A stretch of 64,000 bases of DNA, from positions 85,198,348 through 85,262,347 of the forward strand of contig CM073887.1 of assembly GCA_037176705.1 (NCBI GenBank). The letters run 5' to 3'. Source of the DNA: Molossus alvarezi (taxonomy: Eukaryota; Chordata; Mammalia; Chiroptera; Molossidae). Below the pieces are notes generated by a model. The model was not told where the DNA came from. It did no database searches and saw only the letters and a program-made list of their open reading frames with translations. The translations under genes were made by a program, and so were the position numbers. Shown here piece by piece: positions 46,454 to 58,168 of this stretch (position 1 is its first letter; each line of letters begins with the position of its first letter).

Positions 46454-46490
46454 TTAAAACAAAAATTTTTTTAAACATGGATATCACTTT

Positions 46491-46994
46491 TAAAACCCAA
46501 ATGGGCAACATTCTGAGAGCTTCTGGGTTGGTGAATACATGAAACTATAGGGAAACGTTGCATACAGAGAGGACAAGGAAGATCCTAACCCTTCCTACAT
46601 ACCTTTCTCCATGCAACTCATCCATTTGGCTATTCCTGAGTCATATAATTTCATATTAAACTGGTAATCTAGTAAGTAAAGGGTTCCCCTGAATTCTGTG
46701 AGGTACTCCAGCAGATTAGTCAAACTCAAGGAGGTGGTCCAGGGTAACTTTGATATGTTGTCATTTGGTCAGAAGCACAAGTAACAAACCTGAACTTGCA
46801 CCTGGCATCTAAAGTGGGGCTGCGGTGCTACTGCTGGAGGTTGAGCCCTGAGCCAGTGGGGTCTGATGCCAGTTTAAATTGATTTTAATTATAGGACATT
46901 CAGCTCATCTTTGAGAATTATTTGGTGTTGTATGAGAAGCCCCTCTACACACCCACCCACATACCTATCAGAATTAGGTCCAGAAATCCAAATA

Positions 46995-47037
<43 letters not shown>

Positions 47038-47448
47038 CATTTCTCTATCTATTATCTATCTATTTATCAACTGTCTGTTTAATTAAAATTCATGGGTTCA
47101 TACTGATTCTTCCAATACCATTTCAATAATATACCACAAGGTTTGTTCCAGCCTAGGGGAAAAAATATTTTAATAAAAAGCTAAGTGTGAAAGCTAGAGG
47201 CATTTTTGATAGCACTGAGAGAGGCTCTTGATGGCTGCAGGGAGAAGAGAGAGAATGCTGAGGACTAAGACCAGGACTTAATATTAAGGGTAGCAGGGCT
47301 CCAAAGAAGCTTACAGTCTTTAAACAATGCATATTTTCTATGCCAAAGTCAAAACCCTGGTTGGAAAAGAGACCATGACACATCATATTGGGTTGATGAC
47401 ATAAAAAATCCTGAGTTCTCAGATTTCTTAATGACTAGCATTCCCCTG
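46491..47448. other. Intergenic unique DNA with (ATCT)n
   Basis: No gene seen. A perfect (TATC)n run of about 10 units lies at 46,997-47,037, followed by degenerate units to about 47,070. Confidence 0.7.
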
Positions 47449-47575
47449 TTTTTTTTTTTTTTTTTTTTTTTTGTTAGTTTTTTTAAAGACAATGCAAAAG
47501 CTTTTCCTCAGGAAGACATGAACTCCCCCAGGATTTCCCTCTTAACTTTCCTCCTGGTACCAAGGCCCATACAGA

Positions 47576-49690
47576 TAATGCAAATAATGACATGATATTA
47601 CTTCCTCCTTTCCAATTTGGATCCCTTTTTTCTTCCTCCTTTCCAATTTGGATCCCTTTTATTTTTTCTTCCTGTCTGATTGCTGTGGCTAAGACTTCCA
47701 GTACTATGTCAAATAAGAGTGGCAAAAGTGGACATCCTTGTCTTGTTCCTGTTCTTAAAGAAAATGTTTTTAGTTTCTGCCCATTGAGTATGATGTTGGC
47801 TGTAGGTCTTTCATATATGACCTTTATTATGTCCAGATATGATTCCTCTATTTCCACATTGCTGAGCATTTTTATCAGAAATGGATGCTGGATTTTGCCA
47901 AATGCTTTTTCAGCGTCTATTGATATGATCATGTGGTTTTTAACTTTCATTTTGTTTATGTGAAGTATCACATTTTTTTGATTTGCAAATATTGTACCAG
48001 CCTTGCATCCCTGGGATGAATCCCACTTGGTCATGGTGAATAATTTTTTTGATGTATTGCTGGATTTGATATGCTAGTATTTTGTTCAGGATTTTGGTGT
48101 CTATGTTCATCAGGGATATTGGCCTGTAGTTTTCTTTCTTTGTAGTGTCTTTTTCTGGTTTTGGGATTAGAATTATGCTGGCCTCATAAAACAAGTTTGG
48201 AAGTCTTCCTTCTTCTTAAATTTTTTGAAATAGTTTGAGGAGAATGGGTGTTAGTTCTATTTTGAATGTTCGGTAAAACTCCCCCATGAAGCCATCTGGG
48301 CCTGGGCTTTTGTTTGCTGGGAGAGTCTTGATTACATCTTCAATTGGTCTGTTCAAGGTTTCTATCTCTTTCCAGTCCAGTTATGGGAGACTGTGTATAT
48401 CTAGAAATTTGTGCATTTCACTTAGATTGTCGAATTTGTTGCCATATAATTGTTAATAGTAGCTGTTAACAATCTTTTGTATTTCTGTGGTGTCAGTGGT
48501 TACTTCTTCTCTTTCATTTCTGATTTTGTGTATTTGGGTTCTCTCTCTTTCTTTCTTGGTGAGTCTAGCTAAGGGTTCATCAATTTGTTTATCTTTTCAA
48601 AGAACCAGCTCTTTGTTTTATTGATCTTTTGGATTGATTTTTTGGTCTCAATATGTTTATTTCTGCTCTGATTTTTACTATTTCTTTCCTTCTACTTGTT
48701 CTGGGGTTTTCTTTTTGTTTGCTTTCTAGTTCTTTAAGTTGTGAGGTTAGGTAGTCTATTAGAGATTTTTCTTGTTTCTTGATGTAGGCCTGTAGTGCTA
48801 TGCACTTCCCTCTCAGAACTGCTTTCGCTGTATCCCATAGGTTTTGTGTTGTTGTGTGTTCATTTTCATTGGATTCCAGGAAGTTTTTAATTTCTTCCTT
48901 GATCTCCTCATTGACCCATTCATTGTTTAATAACATGCTATTTAGCTTCCATGTGTTCAAATGTCTTTGCATGTTCTTGTTGCAATTGATTTTTAGTTTA
49001 ATGCCATTGTGATCTGAGAAGATGCTTAATATGATTTCAATCTTCTTGAACTTGTAGAGACTTAGTTTGTGTCCTAACATGTGGTCTTTCTTTGAGAATG
49101 TCCCTTGTGCACTTGAGAAGAATGTGAATTCTGTAGTTTTGGGGTGTAATTCTCTGTAGATATCTATTAAATCAATTCGGTCTAGTGCTTCATTGGGACT
49201 CTCTGTTTCCTTGCTAATTTTTTTGTCTAGAGGATTTATCCAGTGATCTCAGCGGGGTGTTGAAGTCCCCTGCTATGATTGTATTGCTATTGATTTCTCC
49301 TTTGAAGTCCTCCAGAAGATTTTAAATATATTTTGGTGCCCCTATATTTGGTGCATATAGGTTTATCAAGGTTATATCTTCCTATTGGATAAATCCTTTC
49401 AATATTATGTAGTGGCCTTCTTTGTCTCTAGTTATGGCCTTCATTTTGAAAGCTATTTTATCAGATATGAGTATTGCTACCCCAGCTTTTTTTTGCTTTC
49501 TGTTTGCTTGGAAGATTTTTTTCTATCCCTTCACTTTCAACCTATGTGAATCTTTTGTTTTAAGGTGGGTCTCTTGTAAACAACATATAAATGAGTCATG
49601 CTTTCTTATCCAATCAGCTACTGTATGTCTTTTTATGGGAGCATTCAGTCCATTTACATTTAAGGTGATTATTAATATGTACTTATTTAT
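47576..49690 (-). pseudogene. L1 ORF2p remnant (endonuclease and partial RT)
   Basis: The endonuclease region shows ICCLQETHLK, NLYAPN and IIAGDFNTPL. The RT region shows [22 protein letters not shown] and [19 protein letters not shown]. Stops and frameshifts occur throughout. The frame ends at the lost catalytic box, so the element is dead. Confidence 0.85.
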
Positions 49691-49699
49691 TGCCATTTT

Positions 49700-50640
49700 T
49701 GTTCAGTTTGGTTCTATTTTTCTTCCTATTTCTTCTACTAAATACAGCAGTTCTTTTAACCTTTCTTGTAGTGCTGGTTTGGTGCTAATGTATTCCCTTA
49801 GCCTTTTATTGTTTGTTAAGCTCTTTATTTGGCCTTCTATTTTGAATGATAGCCTTGCTGGGTAGAGTAGTCTTGGATTCAGATCCTTGTTGTTCATGAA
49901 CTTGATTAGTTCATGCCATTCCCTTCTGGCCTGTAGTGTTTTCTGTGAGAAGTCAGCTGAGAGCCTTATGGGGGTTCCTTTGTAGGTAGCCTGTTGTTTA
50001 TCTCTTGCTGCTTTTAGGATTCTCTCTTTGTCTCTCACTTTTTGGCATTTTAATTACTCTGTGTCTTGGTGTGGGCCTGTTTGGGTTCTTCTTACTTGGG
50101 GCTCTCTGTGCTTCTTGAACTTGAATGCCTTCTTCCTTCACCAAATTAGGGAAGTTTTCTGTCACTATTTCTTTGAATATATTCTCTAAGCCTTGCTCAT
50201 TTTCTTCTCCCTTGGTGACTCCTATGATGCAAATATTATTACATTTCCAGTTGTCCCACAGTTCTCTTAAGCTGTCTTTCTATTTTTTAATCGTTTTTTC
50301 CTTTTGGTTTTCTGATTGGTTGTTTTTTTCTACCCTTTTCTAATTCACTGGTCTGGTCTTCAGCTTCCCCTACTCTGCTCTTTAGACCTTCCAATGTGTT
50401 CTTTATTTCTGATATGTCGTTCTTGATTTCTTTTTGGTGGTTTTTAATTTCTAAGTGGTTGATTTTCAGCATCTCTATGTCCTTACTCATGCTGTTGAGC
50501 TTCCTCAAAGTCATGGCTCTGAATTCTAGCTCTGTTAACTTGCCTAACTGTTCCACATTGATATCATCTTCGGTTGAGGTCTCTTGTTCTTTCATTTGCC
50601 TTTTGTTTCTGTATTTCACCATTTTGGCTATCACAGTGGG
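49700..50640 (-). pseudogene. L1 ORF1p remnant
   Basis: An N-terminal coiled-coil part (LGKLTELEFRAMTLRKLNS) and, after frame breaks, the RNA-binding C-terminal part (GTPIRLSADFSQKTLQARRE, RLLYPARLSFKIEGQI). The intact family protein is one chain; here it is split into at least two frames. Confidence 0.85.
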
Positions 50641-51486
50641 CTTTGGGGCCTGCCACGTTTTCCTTGTGGGTATTGGTGTTCTGCTGTTTGTGGCTCCCTC
50701 TCCTGGGTTTAGATGAGCGAGGGAGGATCCATGTTAAACACCACTGTCAAGTCTTACTTTCTTGGTTAGAGTTGCTAGCCCAGGAATGGTACTCTTATCC
50801 TTTAGTTTTTTGCCTGGAGACTACCAGTCCAGGTTACTTGATGAGTTTTGGGTTGTTAGTTGATTGAAAAACTCCCTCAGGTGCTCAGTGTAAGGGGATT
50901 TCCTGAGGGTGGGGCAGATGCTGGTTGTTAGTAAGCCTCAATTTGCATTTCAATGGCCCACCTGGGTGGGGTTGAATCTTCGAGGGAGAGACACTCCCTG
51001 GCCCCGAGCCCTGGGAAGGAGCAATATGGCCACCGTCCTGCGTGGCTGCAACTCAGCAAAAGCTCTGAGTGCCCTCCAAATCCCAAGTGTCCCCACACAG
51101 TTATAGTCCAGTCTGCCCTACCTCTGCCGAAGCCCAAGATGAGTGGCTGTGGCTATTTTAGTCTCTGTCCCGGCTCTGTGCTGTGCAGCCCCTTTGGAGT
51201 TTAACCCGAGGGCGCTGCTCACTGCTAAGGCTGCTGGTGAGCTGCGGACCATGGGCTCCCAGCCCCAGTTTTGCGCCTTCGCAATCCTACCAGGATTGAG
51301 TCAGTGTCCCTGGTTATATGGTCCTTGCAAACTGCTTTTCTATTGCTTTTTCCCATCGATTTGTCTGTGTTTTAGTTATAATTCCAGTTTGGTCCTGGGA
51401 GACGGTCTGTGTAGCTTCCATTCACTCCGCCGCCATTTTGGCATCCTCTACGCTTAGCTTTTAATTGCCAATTATTTTTTCATTAT

Positions 51487-51747
51487 TATTTTTTTATCCT
51501 CACCCAAGGACATTTTTTTTTTTTTTTTTTCATTTATCTTCAGATAGAGCAGGAGGGAAAGAGGGATGGAGAGAGAGAGAGAAACATCAATGTGAGAGAG
51601 ACACATTGACTGGCTGCCACCCACATGACCCCAACTGGGGCCGGGGACCAATTGCAACTGAGGTACATGCCCTTAGTGGGAACTGAACATGAGACTCTCT
51701 GGTCCTTGGGCTGATGCTCTAACTGCTGAGCCCAACCAGCTAGGGCT
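51487..51747 (-). repeat. Ves SINE
   Basis: TTATCCTCACCCAAGGACAT box with an expanded T run and the end GCCCAACCAGCTAGGGCT. Confidence 0.93.
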
Positions 51748-52258
51748 CATAATCTATTTATAGAATATCAATTGAGCTGCAATTGTCACCTAATTCCTTT
51801 ATCTTTATAATTAGTATTTCTCCCATACTTTTCAAATGATTTATACAGTGAAGGCATTCCTTTCCACTAGTATTTGATCCCAGTTCACCACTGCTGAAAG
51901 TTTTAACAACTGCCAGTGGCTATCTGTGCTCCACTTTCTGGAATTGATGAGTTATTCATTACTAGCCTGATAGTGGATGATCCAGATCCCAAATCCCATC
52001 TATATTGACTACCCTGGATGATTCCTGGTGTTAAATGTTACAGGTTGATTTCCCTGGGAGCAGGCTCTGAAATAAATGTGAGCATGCTGAAGACTTAATG
52101 GAATCTGCTATTTTGAGCAATTATTTCTTCATATATTCTTTCTGCCCCACTCTATGTCACCTCTCCTTCTTGGACTCCAATTACACATGTGTTAGATCAC
52201 TTGAGTTTATATTACAAGTCCCTAAGACTATTTTCATTTTTTCCCTGAGTTAAAAAAA
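51748..52258. other. Intergenic unique DNA
   Basis: Nothing recognised. Confidence 0.6.
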
Positions 52259-52476
52259 ATTTTTTTTAAATTGATTTTTAGAGAGAGAAGAAGGAAGAGG
52301 GTGGGAAAAAGAGAGAAATGTAGATGTATGAGAGAAACATTGATCGATTGCCTCCCTTACACACTGACCAGGGATGAGCCCCACAGTCTGTGTACGTGCT
52401 CTGATTGGGAATCAAACCAACAACCTTTTGGTGCATGGGATGATGTTAAACCAACTGAACCACAGTGGCCAGGGCA
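52259..52476 (-). repeat. Ves SINE
   Basis: AATTGATTTTTAGAGAGAGA to CCACAGTGGCCAGGGC. AAGACTATTTTCAT and AAGGCTATTTTTAT flank it. Confidence 0.92.
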
Positions 52477-52511
52477 AGGCTATTTTTATATTTTAAAAAT
52501 CTCTTTCTGTT

Positions 52512-53347
52512 ATACATGCAAAAAAATGAAATTAGACCACTTTCCTACACCATATATAAAAATAAACTCAAAATGGAGTAAAGATTTAAATGTAAGACCT
52601 GAAACCATAAAATTCCTGGAAGAAAACATAGACAATAAACTCGACATTGATCTTAGCAATATTTCTTGGATATGTCTCCTTGAGCAAAGACAACATAAGC
52701 AAAAAGTTAACAAATGGGACTATATCAAACTAAAAAGCTTTTGTATCACAAAGAAAATGATCAACAAAACAAAAAGGCAACCTACTGAATGCAAGAAGAT
52801 ATTTACAAATGATATATCTGATAAGGGGTTAATATTCCAAAATATATAAGAAACTCATACAGCTCAACATCAAAAATATAAACAGTCTGATTTAAAAATG
52901 GGCAGAGTACCTGAATAGACATTTCTCCAAAGAGGATTTACAGATGGCCAATAAACAGATCAAAAAGTTTTCAACATCATTATCAGGAAAATGCAAATCA
53001 AAACCACATTGAGATATCACCTCACTCCTATCAGAATGGCTATTATCAGTAAATCAACAAACCAGTGTTGTGGAGGATGTGGAGAAAAGGGAACACTCCT
53101 GTACTGTTGGTGGGATTGCAGATTGGTGCAGCCACTATGGAAAACAGTATGAAGTTTCCTCAAAACATTGAAAGTAGATCTACTGTAGGACCCAGCAATT
53201 CTACTTCTGGATATTTATCTAAAGAAATCCAATACATTAATTTGAAAAGGCATATGCACTCATGTGTTCATTGCAGCATTATTTACAATAGCCAGAATAT
53301 GGAAACAGCCTAAGAATTCATCAACATACAAATGGACAAGTAAGAAG

Positions 53348-53394
<47 letters not shown>

Positions 53395-53866
53395 ATGGAA
53401 TATTACTTAACCATAAAAATAATGAAATCTTACCATTTGCAACAACATGGGAATGGACCTAGAGGGTATTATGCTAAGTGAAGTAAGTTAGACAGAAAGA
53501 GACACCATAAGATTTAACTTAATATATGGAATCTAAACAACAAAATGAACAAACTCACAGGTACAGCGAACAAACTGATGGTTGCCAGATGGAAGGCCAT
53601 TGTGGGATGGGTAAAAAAGGTGAAAAGGTTGAGAAGTATAAATTGGCAGTTACAAAATAGTCACAGGGATGTCAAGTACAGTATAGGGAATATAGTAAAT
53701 AATATTGTAATAACTATGGTTATTGGTGCTAGGTGAGTACTAAATTTATTGCGATGATCACTTCATAAGTATATAAATGTCTAATAACTTTATTCTACAC
53801 CTGAAACTAATATATTATTTGTCAACTGTAGTTGAAAAATAAATTTAAAGAATGTGTAACACCCCC
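52512..53866 (+). mobile_element. 5'-truncated L1 with perfect 15-bp duplication
   Basis: Late ORF2 sequence and 3' UTR (GGAGGATGTGGAGAAAAGGG, TGGTTGCCAGATGGAAGGCC). AAATCTCTTTCTGTT is repeated exactly at 52,497-52,511 and 53,867-53,881. A (TA)20 run at 53,350-53,390 lies in it. It belongs to an L1 lineage different from the 35-46 kb copies. Confidence 0.93.
53350..53390. repeat. (TA)n microsatellite
   Basis: About 20 TA units within the L1. Confidence 0.98.
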
Positions 53867-53881
53867 AAATCTCTTTCTGTT

Positions 53882-54564
53882 CTGCATATTAGGTTATTTT
53901 TATTAATCTGCTTAGAATTTCAATAATCATATCTTCTGCAACCTATAATCTGATGTTTAGACTATCCAGTGAATTTTTTGTTCCAGATAGTGTACTTTTC
54001 AGTTTTAAAACTTACATTTATTTTTTGTCATTTTCTTTCTCGGCTGATATTCCCCATCTGTTTATGCTTAGGGCCCCTTTTTACAGTCTTAAATATACCT
54101 ATAATAATTGCTATAAAGTTTTTTTTCTCTTAATGTCAACATTTGGATTTTCTTGAGGTCTGTTTTTATGCTTTGGAGAATTGTGAACAGAAAGTGATGC
54201 ACGCTAAAATTATGGTTTTTAAAAAGCACTACTCTGATTGCCATGTGGTCAATGGACTTTTGGGGTACAAAATCAAAGAATGGGTATAGTTTACAAGGAT
54301 GGTGATATAGTCAGAAGGGATAATGGTGGTTTGGTCATGGGTGGTAGCACTGGTGTGGATGAGAGGTTTCTGATACTAGTTCAGAAGGAACACTTTTATA
54401 ATTAGTCTGTCCAGAATAGGTACCTTTTGTAATCAGTCAGCCTAGAGGAAGTACCTTTCTCTTATTAGCACAGATTTGCACATCTGCATATGGAAGACCT
54501 TGCAATGGAGTGATATCTGCAAAAATATAATTTTGGGGCTGATGTGTTCAGCCAAGAGTTTTCT
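53882..54564. other. Intergenic AT-rich unique DNA
   Basis: No gene or clear repeat. Confidence 0.6.
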
Positions 54565-54674
54565 TTTTTTTTTTTTTTTTTAATAATTTTGATACGTGCC
54601 CTTAGCGAGAGCCAAACCCGGGACTCTCTGGTCCGCAGGCTGATTCTCCAACCCCTGAGACAAACTGGCCAGGG
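54565..54674 (-). repeat. Ves SINE with internal deletion
   Basis: A 110-bp copy: poly-T is joined almost directly to the tRNA-like half (CGTGCCCTTAGCGAGAGCC to CTGGCCAGGGC). Flanks CAGCCAAGAGTTTT and CAGCCAAGGGTTTT show it inserted in this short form. Confidence 0.88.
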
Positions 54675-54798
54675 CAGCCAAGGGTTTTAAATGGAATCTC
54701 TCTGAGTTTGATTAGAAGTTAGAAAACAGACTATTTTCAGTAGCTTGGGCACAAGTGAGTAATAAAGGCCAATGGATGCTCTTAACATCACTTGAAAG

Positions 54799-55015
54799 CA
54801 GTGGCTCTCAATTGGGGGCAAATTTGCCCCCTGGGGGATATTTGGCAATGTTTGGAAACATAATGGGTTGTCAAAACTAGGTAGGAGTGGAGTGCTACTG
54901 GCATCTAGTGGATAGAGGGCAGGGATGTTGCAAAACACCCCACAGGTACACAAGATAGCACCTCCAATGAAAAAGTATCCATTCTAAATGCCAGCAATAC
55001 CACTGAGAAACCCTG
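54799..55015 (+). mobile_element. MER5A, nonautonomous hAT-Charlie
   Basis: CAGTGGCTCTCAATTGGGGG, then GGATATTTGGCAATGTTTGG and CTACTGGCATCTAGTGG, ending ACTGAGAAACCCTG. Order and length (~217 bp) fit MER5A. Confidence 0.88.
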
Positions 55016-55379
55016 CCTAAAAAGTTATTAATTTGTAAGAAGAAGAAACCCTTATCTGAAATGTAATTTTATATTTAGACTCATGCACTTATCTTCCCAG
55101 GATCTGATGTTAAGGAGACTTTGTTTATAGTGTATGCTTATCTAATTCCAGTTAATTATTGTGTCTTACAGTGTTCACAAGGCAGAGAATCATAAAGTCC
55201 CGATTTTGACTCTTAAACCTCTTTATATATTGTAATTCCCAACCAAAGTTCTCCTGGAAATTGGGTTCAGATAAAGGGAGGTCAATATTTCACATCCATT
55301 ACTAGAAATATTGTGTTCCATGGTACTGAAAATACATAAAATTCTGAGCCTCGAATGGCCCTAAGGAAGGATTTTAAAC
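55016..55379. other. Intergenic, unique
   Basis: AT-rich, nothing recognised. It separates MER5A from the CpG island. Confidence 0.6.
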
Positions 55380-56420
55380 TCCGCCGCTCTTCTTAGAATA
55401 TTTATCTGCCTGTCTTGCTGGTTTTAGGATTACTCCCACCATCTTCGAGGGCTTCATGCCTCTGCACAAGGCCGACAGCCGGTTCAGCAGGGCAGCTTTG
55501 AGTCCCAAGCACAAGTTTAAATCCGCGAAAACACAGCTCCTTCGAAGGCGGGGGAAGCCAGGTGAAGGGGACATGCCAAACCCCCTTAAAGCACCTGGAC
55601 TAGAGCACCGGAGCAGCCGCAGGGGCACGAGTCTACGTGGTGACCAGGATCTCTGAGGCTCGAGGGACCGCGCGGGAGCGCGGCTGCAGGGCGGCTGGGA
55701 AGGTGGGAGGGGCGGGGCGGATTGGGGGTTGAGCTCCTGTTCTCGCACCACTAGGACCCGCCTCTCCGAGGTCCCGAGCCTGCAGGCTGTGCAGGGAGGT
55801 GGGGCGGCGGCTGGAGGCTGGCGGCTGGCGTGTGCCTCGGTGGCCTCGGAGTCCGCTGATGCACCTGGAACAAGGCTATGCCTGTGGCGGAGGTGGCAGT
55901 CCCGGCGCTTCCAAACGCGGACTGGGGGCGCCTTTGGACTGGGTCTCGTGCTCTTGTGCTTCTTGGTCTTCACGTAGCCCTTGTCCATGCCGCAGGACAT
56001 GCGGGCTACGAGGTGCTCATCCAGTTCCTCAGCCTGTCCGATGACCATCTCGACTTGCACCGCAAGTTTCTGGCGTTTCGAGGAGGAGTGGTGTCAGTAC
56101 GAGGACCTGCTCAAGGGCTTCGCGGTGAGCGAGAGCTGCAAGGAGCACCTCGTGCCACTGCAGATCCAGGTGGGCGCTCCCAGGCCTCCGTCCGGTCCCC
56201 TCCGTGCTCCTCAGGTTCCCCACGTCGCCGGCCCTGTGCGCCTGGCAGGCTTGGAAGAACCACGCAGCTATTCAAAGCTCCAGAAGCGGCCCAGAGAATG
56301 TGACTGTGCGAAGATGATGGCCATCAACTGTCTTCGGTGGAGGAGGGGTCGTGTGTCTCCCAGCCGGTCCAGCGGGCCCCATCGCACGCAAATGTGTGGT
56401 CCGCATTCCCTGGTGACCCA
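55380..56420. promoter_or_regulatory. CpG island, probable promoter of an unidentified transcript
   Basis: About 1 kb very rich in G+C and CpG; elsewhere the window is CpG-depleted. It contains a GC box (GGGGCGGGGCGG near 55,709-55,720) followed by an inverted CCAAT box (GATTGG). Islands that keep CpG are usually unmethylated in the germline and act as promoters. A good donor, CAG|GTGGGC, ends a plus-strand open stretch at about 56,170. I could not name a gene; both strands carry long open frames, as GC-rich DNA often does. Confidence 0.7.
55981..56170 (+). CDS. Possible first-exon or degenerate coding fragment, unidentified
   Basis: A plus-strand frame inside the CpG island opens at ATG near 55,988 and contains [20 protein letters not shown] then [14 protein letters not shown] before a donor-like CAG|GTGGGC. 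The acidic, aromatic composition looks protein-like. The upstream part reads better in the neighbouring frame ([20 protein letters not shown]), so a frameshift or pseudogene is possible. A minus-strand open frame overlaps it. I do not recognise the family. Confidence 0.25.
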
Positions 56421-56626
56421 GGAGCAACTCTCAGCCTCCTCTGTGACCATGGCTATGCAGCAGTGGCTGTGTTTTTATTTCGGATGCTGCTGAATGGGGC
56501 AAAGAGACTGTGGGAGTTTTGGCTTTAGGACTTGTTCCCCGGAGTTCTGTTCACTACGTGGGGAAACAGGAACTTCAGGAGTCAGACTCTTTCCTCTCCT
56601 CTTCCCCAGTTTTCAGTTTCTTTTCT

Positions 56627-56862
56627 TTTTGTTTTGTTAATCTTAACCTGAGAATTTTTTTTTTTTCATTGATTTTTAGAGAGAGTGGAAGGGAGGGGAA
56701 AAAAAGAGAGGGAGAAACATCAGTGTGAAAGAGACACATTAATTGAAGCACTCCACAAGACAGAACCTTCAACCCAGGTACTGTCCTTGACCAGGAATGG
56801 AGTCTGCGACCCAGTCAGTGTGCTGGCTGACACTCTAACCACTGAGCCACACCAGCCAGGGC
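56627..56862 (-). repeat. Ves SINE
   Basis: TTGTTAATCTTAACCTGAGA, T run, TTGATTTTTAGAGAGAGTGG and the end GAGCCACACCAGCCAGGGCC. TTCAGTTT occurs on both sides. Confidence 0.93.
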
Positions 56863-57086
56863 CAATGTTCAGTTTCATGAGCTTAGGCCTCCCTTAATTT
56901 TAAGTGAAATAACCATCTGCCTAGTCTCTTCCTAGTAACTGTGAACTGAATCTGTTGATTTCGTGGTCTACATTAAAAAAGTCCCTTGACTCCAGGACTG
57001 CAGTACTTCCCTTAAAAACAACTTTAGGCAGAACGTGTCCTGGTCATGCTGGTTCAGAAAGTTTTGATGTCTGAGGATTATTTATT

Positions 57087-57307
57087 TATTTTTAAAATTT
57101 TTTTGTTATTCCTCACCTGAGGATACTTTTCCATTGATTTTAGATATAGTGAAAGGGATGCAGGGAGAGAAAGAGAGAAACATCCACATGAGAGAGACAC
57201 ATCAATTAGCTGCCTCCTGCATGACCCCAGGCAGGGCTGGGGATTGAACCCTCGACCCTTCAGTTCCAGGTGGATGCTCCAACTGCTGAGCCAAACGGGC
57301 CAGGGCC
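57087..57307 (-). repeat. Ves SINE
   Basis: TATTCCTCACCTGAGGATAC to GAGCCAAACGGGCCAGGGCC. Confidence 0.94.
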
Positions 57308-58168
57308 CTGAACATTATTTTATAGCTTTTTAATGTTTGTTAAAAAGCCATGCTCTCATACCACAGGGGGTCGGTATCCTGTCCTCTATATAAGGTCAGA
57401 AGATTCAATGGAGGATTTATATATTTTAGTAAAGAAAGAACATAAAGTATAGTCTAGGGACTACACCATCAACATTTTTCCTCTAGTTGAGAAACTAGAA
57501 GCCATTTCTTTGGAAGACCAAACTGAAATGTGGTATTTGGAGTTAGAAGGCATTTTAATATTCAAGTGTCATTTTCTGAAGATTATTTTCTAGCTTTTTT
57601 TTCAGCTGTAGTTTGTTGTGGAATTGGTTGTTTCTCATTACCCCAGCACCCATGCCAGACGCTTCCAAAGCAGGTACTTTAACCTGAGTAAAGGTCCTGC
57701 ATTCAGAGGACAAAAGCTTTGAGAGTTCACTATCCACCCCTAGAGAGCCTAGAGGGAAGCAGATGGTCTCTGATATCCCAGAATTTGCTCTGCTGTCTGT
57801 ATGGAGACTTTGGACAATTGTGGTTCCTAAGTGTATATTATTCTTCATTCTTATGTCTTTAAGAATTTTCATGGCTGATATCTCTCTGCAGCTTTCCATG
57901 TCAGTCTGTTTAGATTAGTGTTGCCAAAATACCTAGGAAATTGGATGCACCTTTGATAAATCCATTAATAAAGGTGAGAATCTAAATACTAACTGTGAAG
58001 GTCTGGAGCTGTCCTGAGGAGGCAAACTTCTTTGTAATGATTTTCCGTAGTGGTTTGGAGGGAGGGCAGGCTGGCACTTAATAAGATGTGATGCCAAATT
58101 AGCAGCCCTCCTATCTGTTAGGTTCCCCCCACCCCAATATAGGATTTTTTAATTTTTAAAAATTCAGT
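57308..58168. other. Intergenic unique DNA
   Basis: A 114-codon minus-strand frame (57,555-57,899) has no recognisable motif and no splice context; treated as chance. Confidence 0.55.

Larger units (their letters stand above)
47449..51455 (-). mobile_element. 5'-complete L1 with chimeric 3' end
   Basis: On the minus strand it begins with the classic L1 start (CCAAAATGGCGGCGGAGTG, 51,455 downward), a GC-richer 5' UTR (to ~50,640), ORF1 (to ~49,700) and ORF2 from ~49,690. ORF2 stops in the reverse transcriptase right after the SLFA of the catalytic box at ~47,575. About 100 bp of non-L1 sequence and a 24-base poly-A (47,449-47,472 as T) follow. No target duplication was found. Confidence 0.85.

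Noticed and set aside
47449..51455. Retrotransposition-competent L1
   Set aside because: ORF1 and ORF2 are broken and ORF2 ends in the RT core.
55374..56060. 228-codon minus-strand frame across the CpG island
   Set aside because: Low-complexity proline/arginine-rich translation typical of GC-rich DNA, started at GTG, with no recognised domain. Kept only as part of the CpG-island finding.
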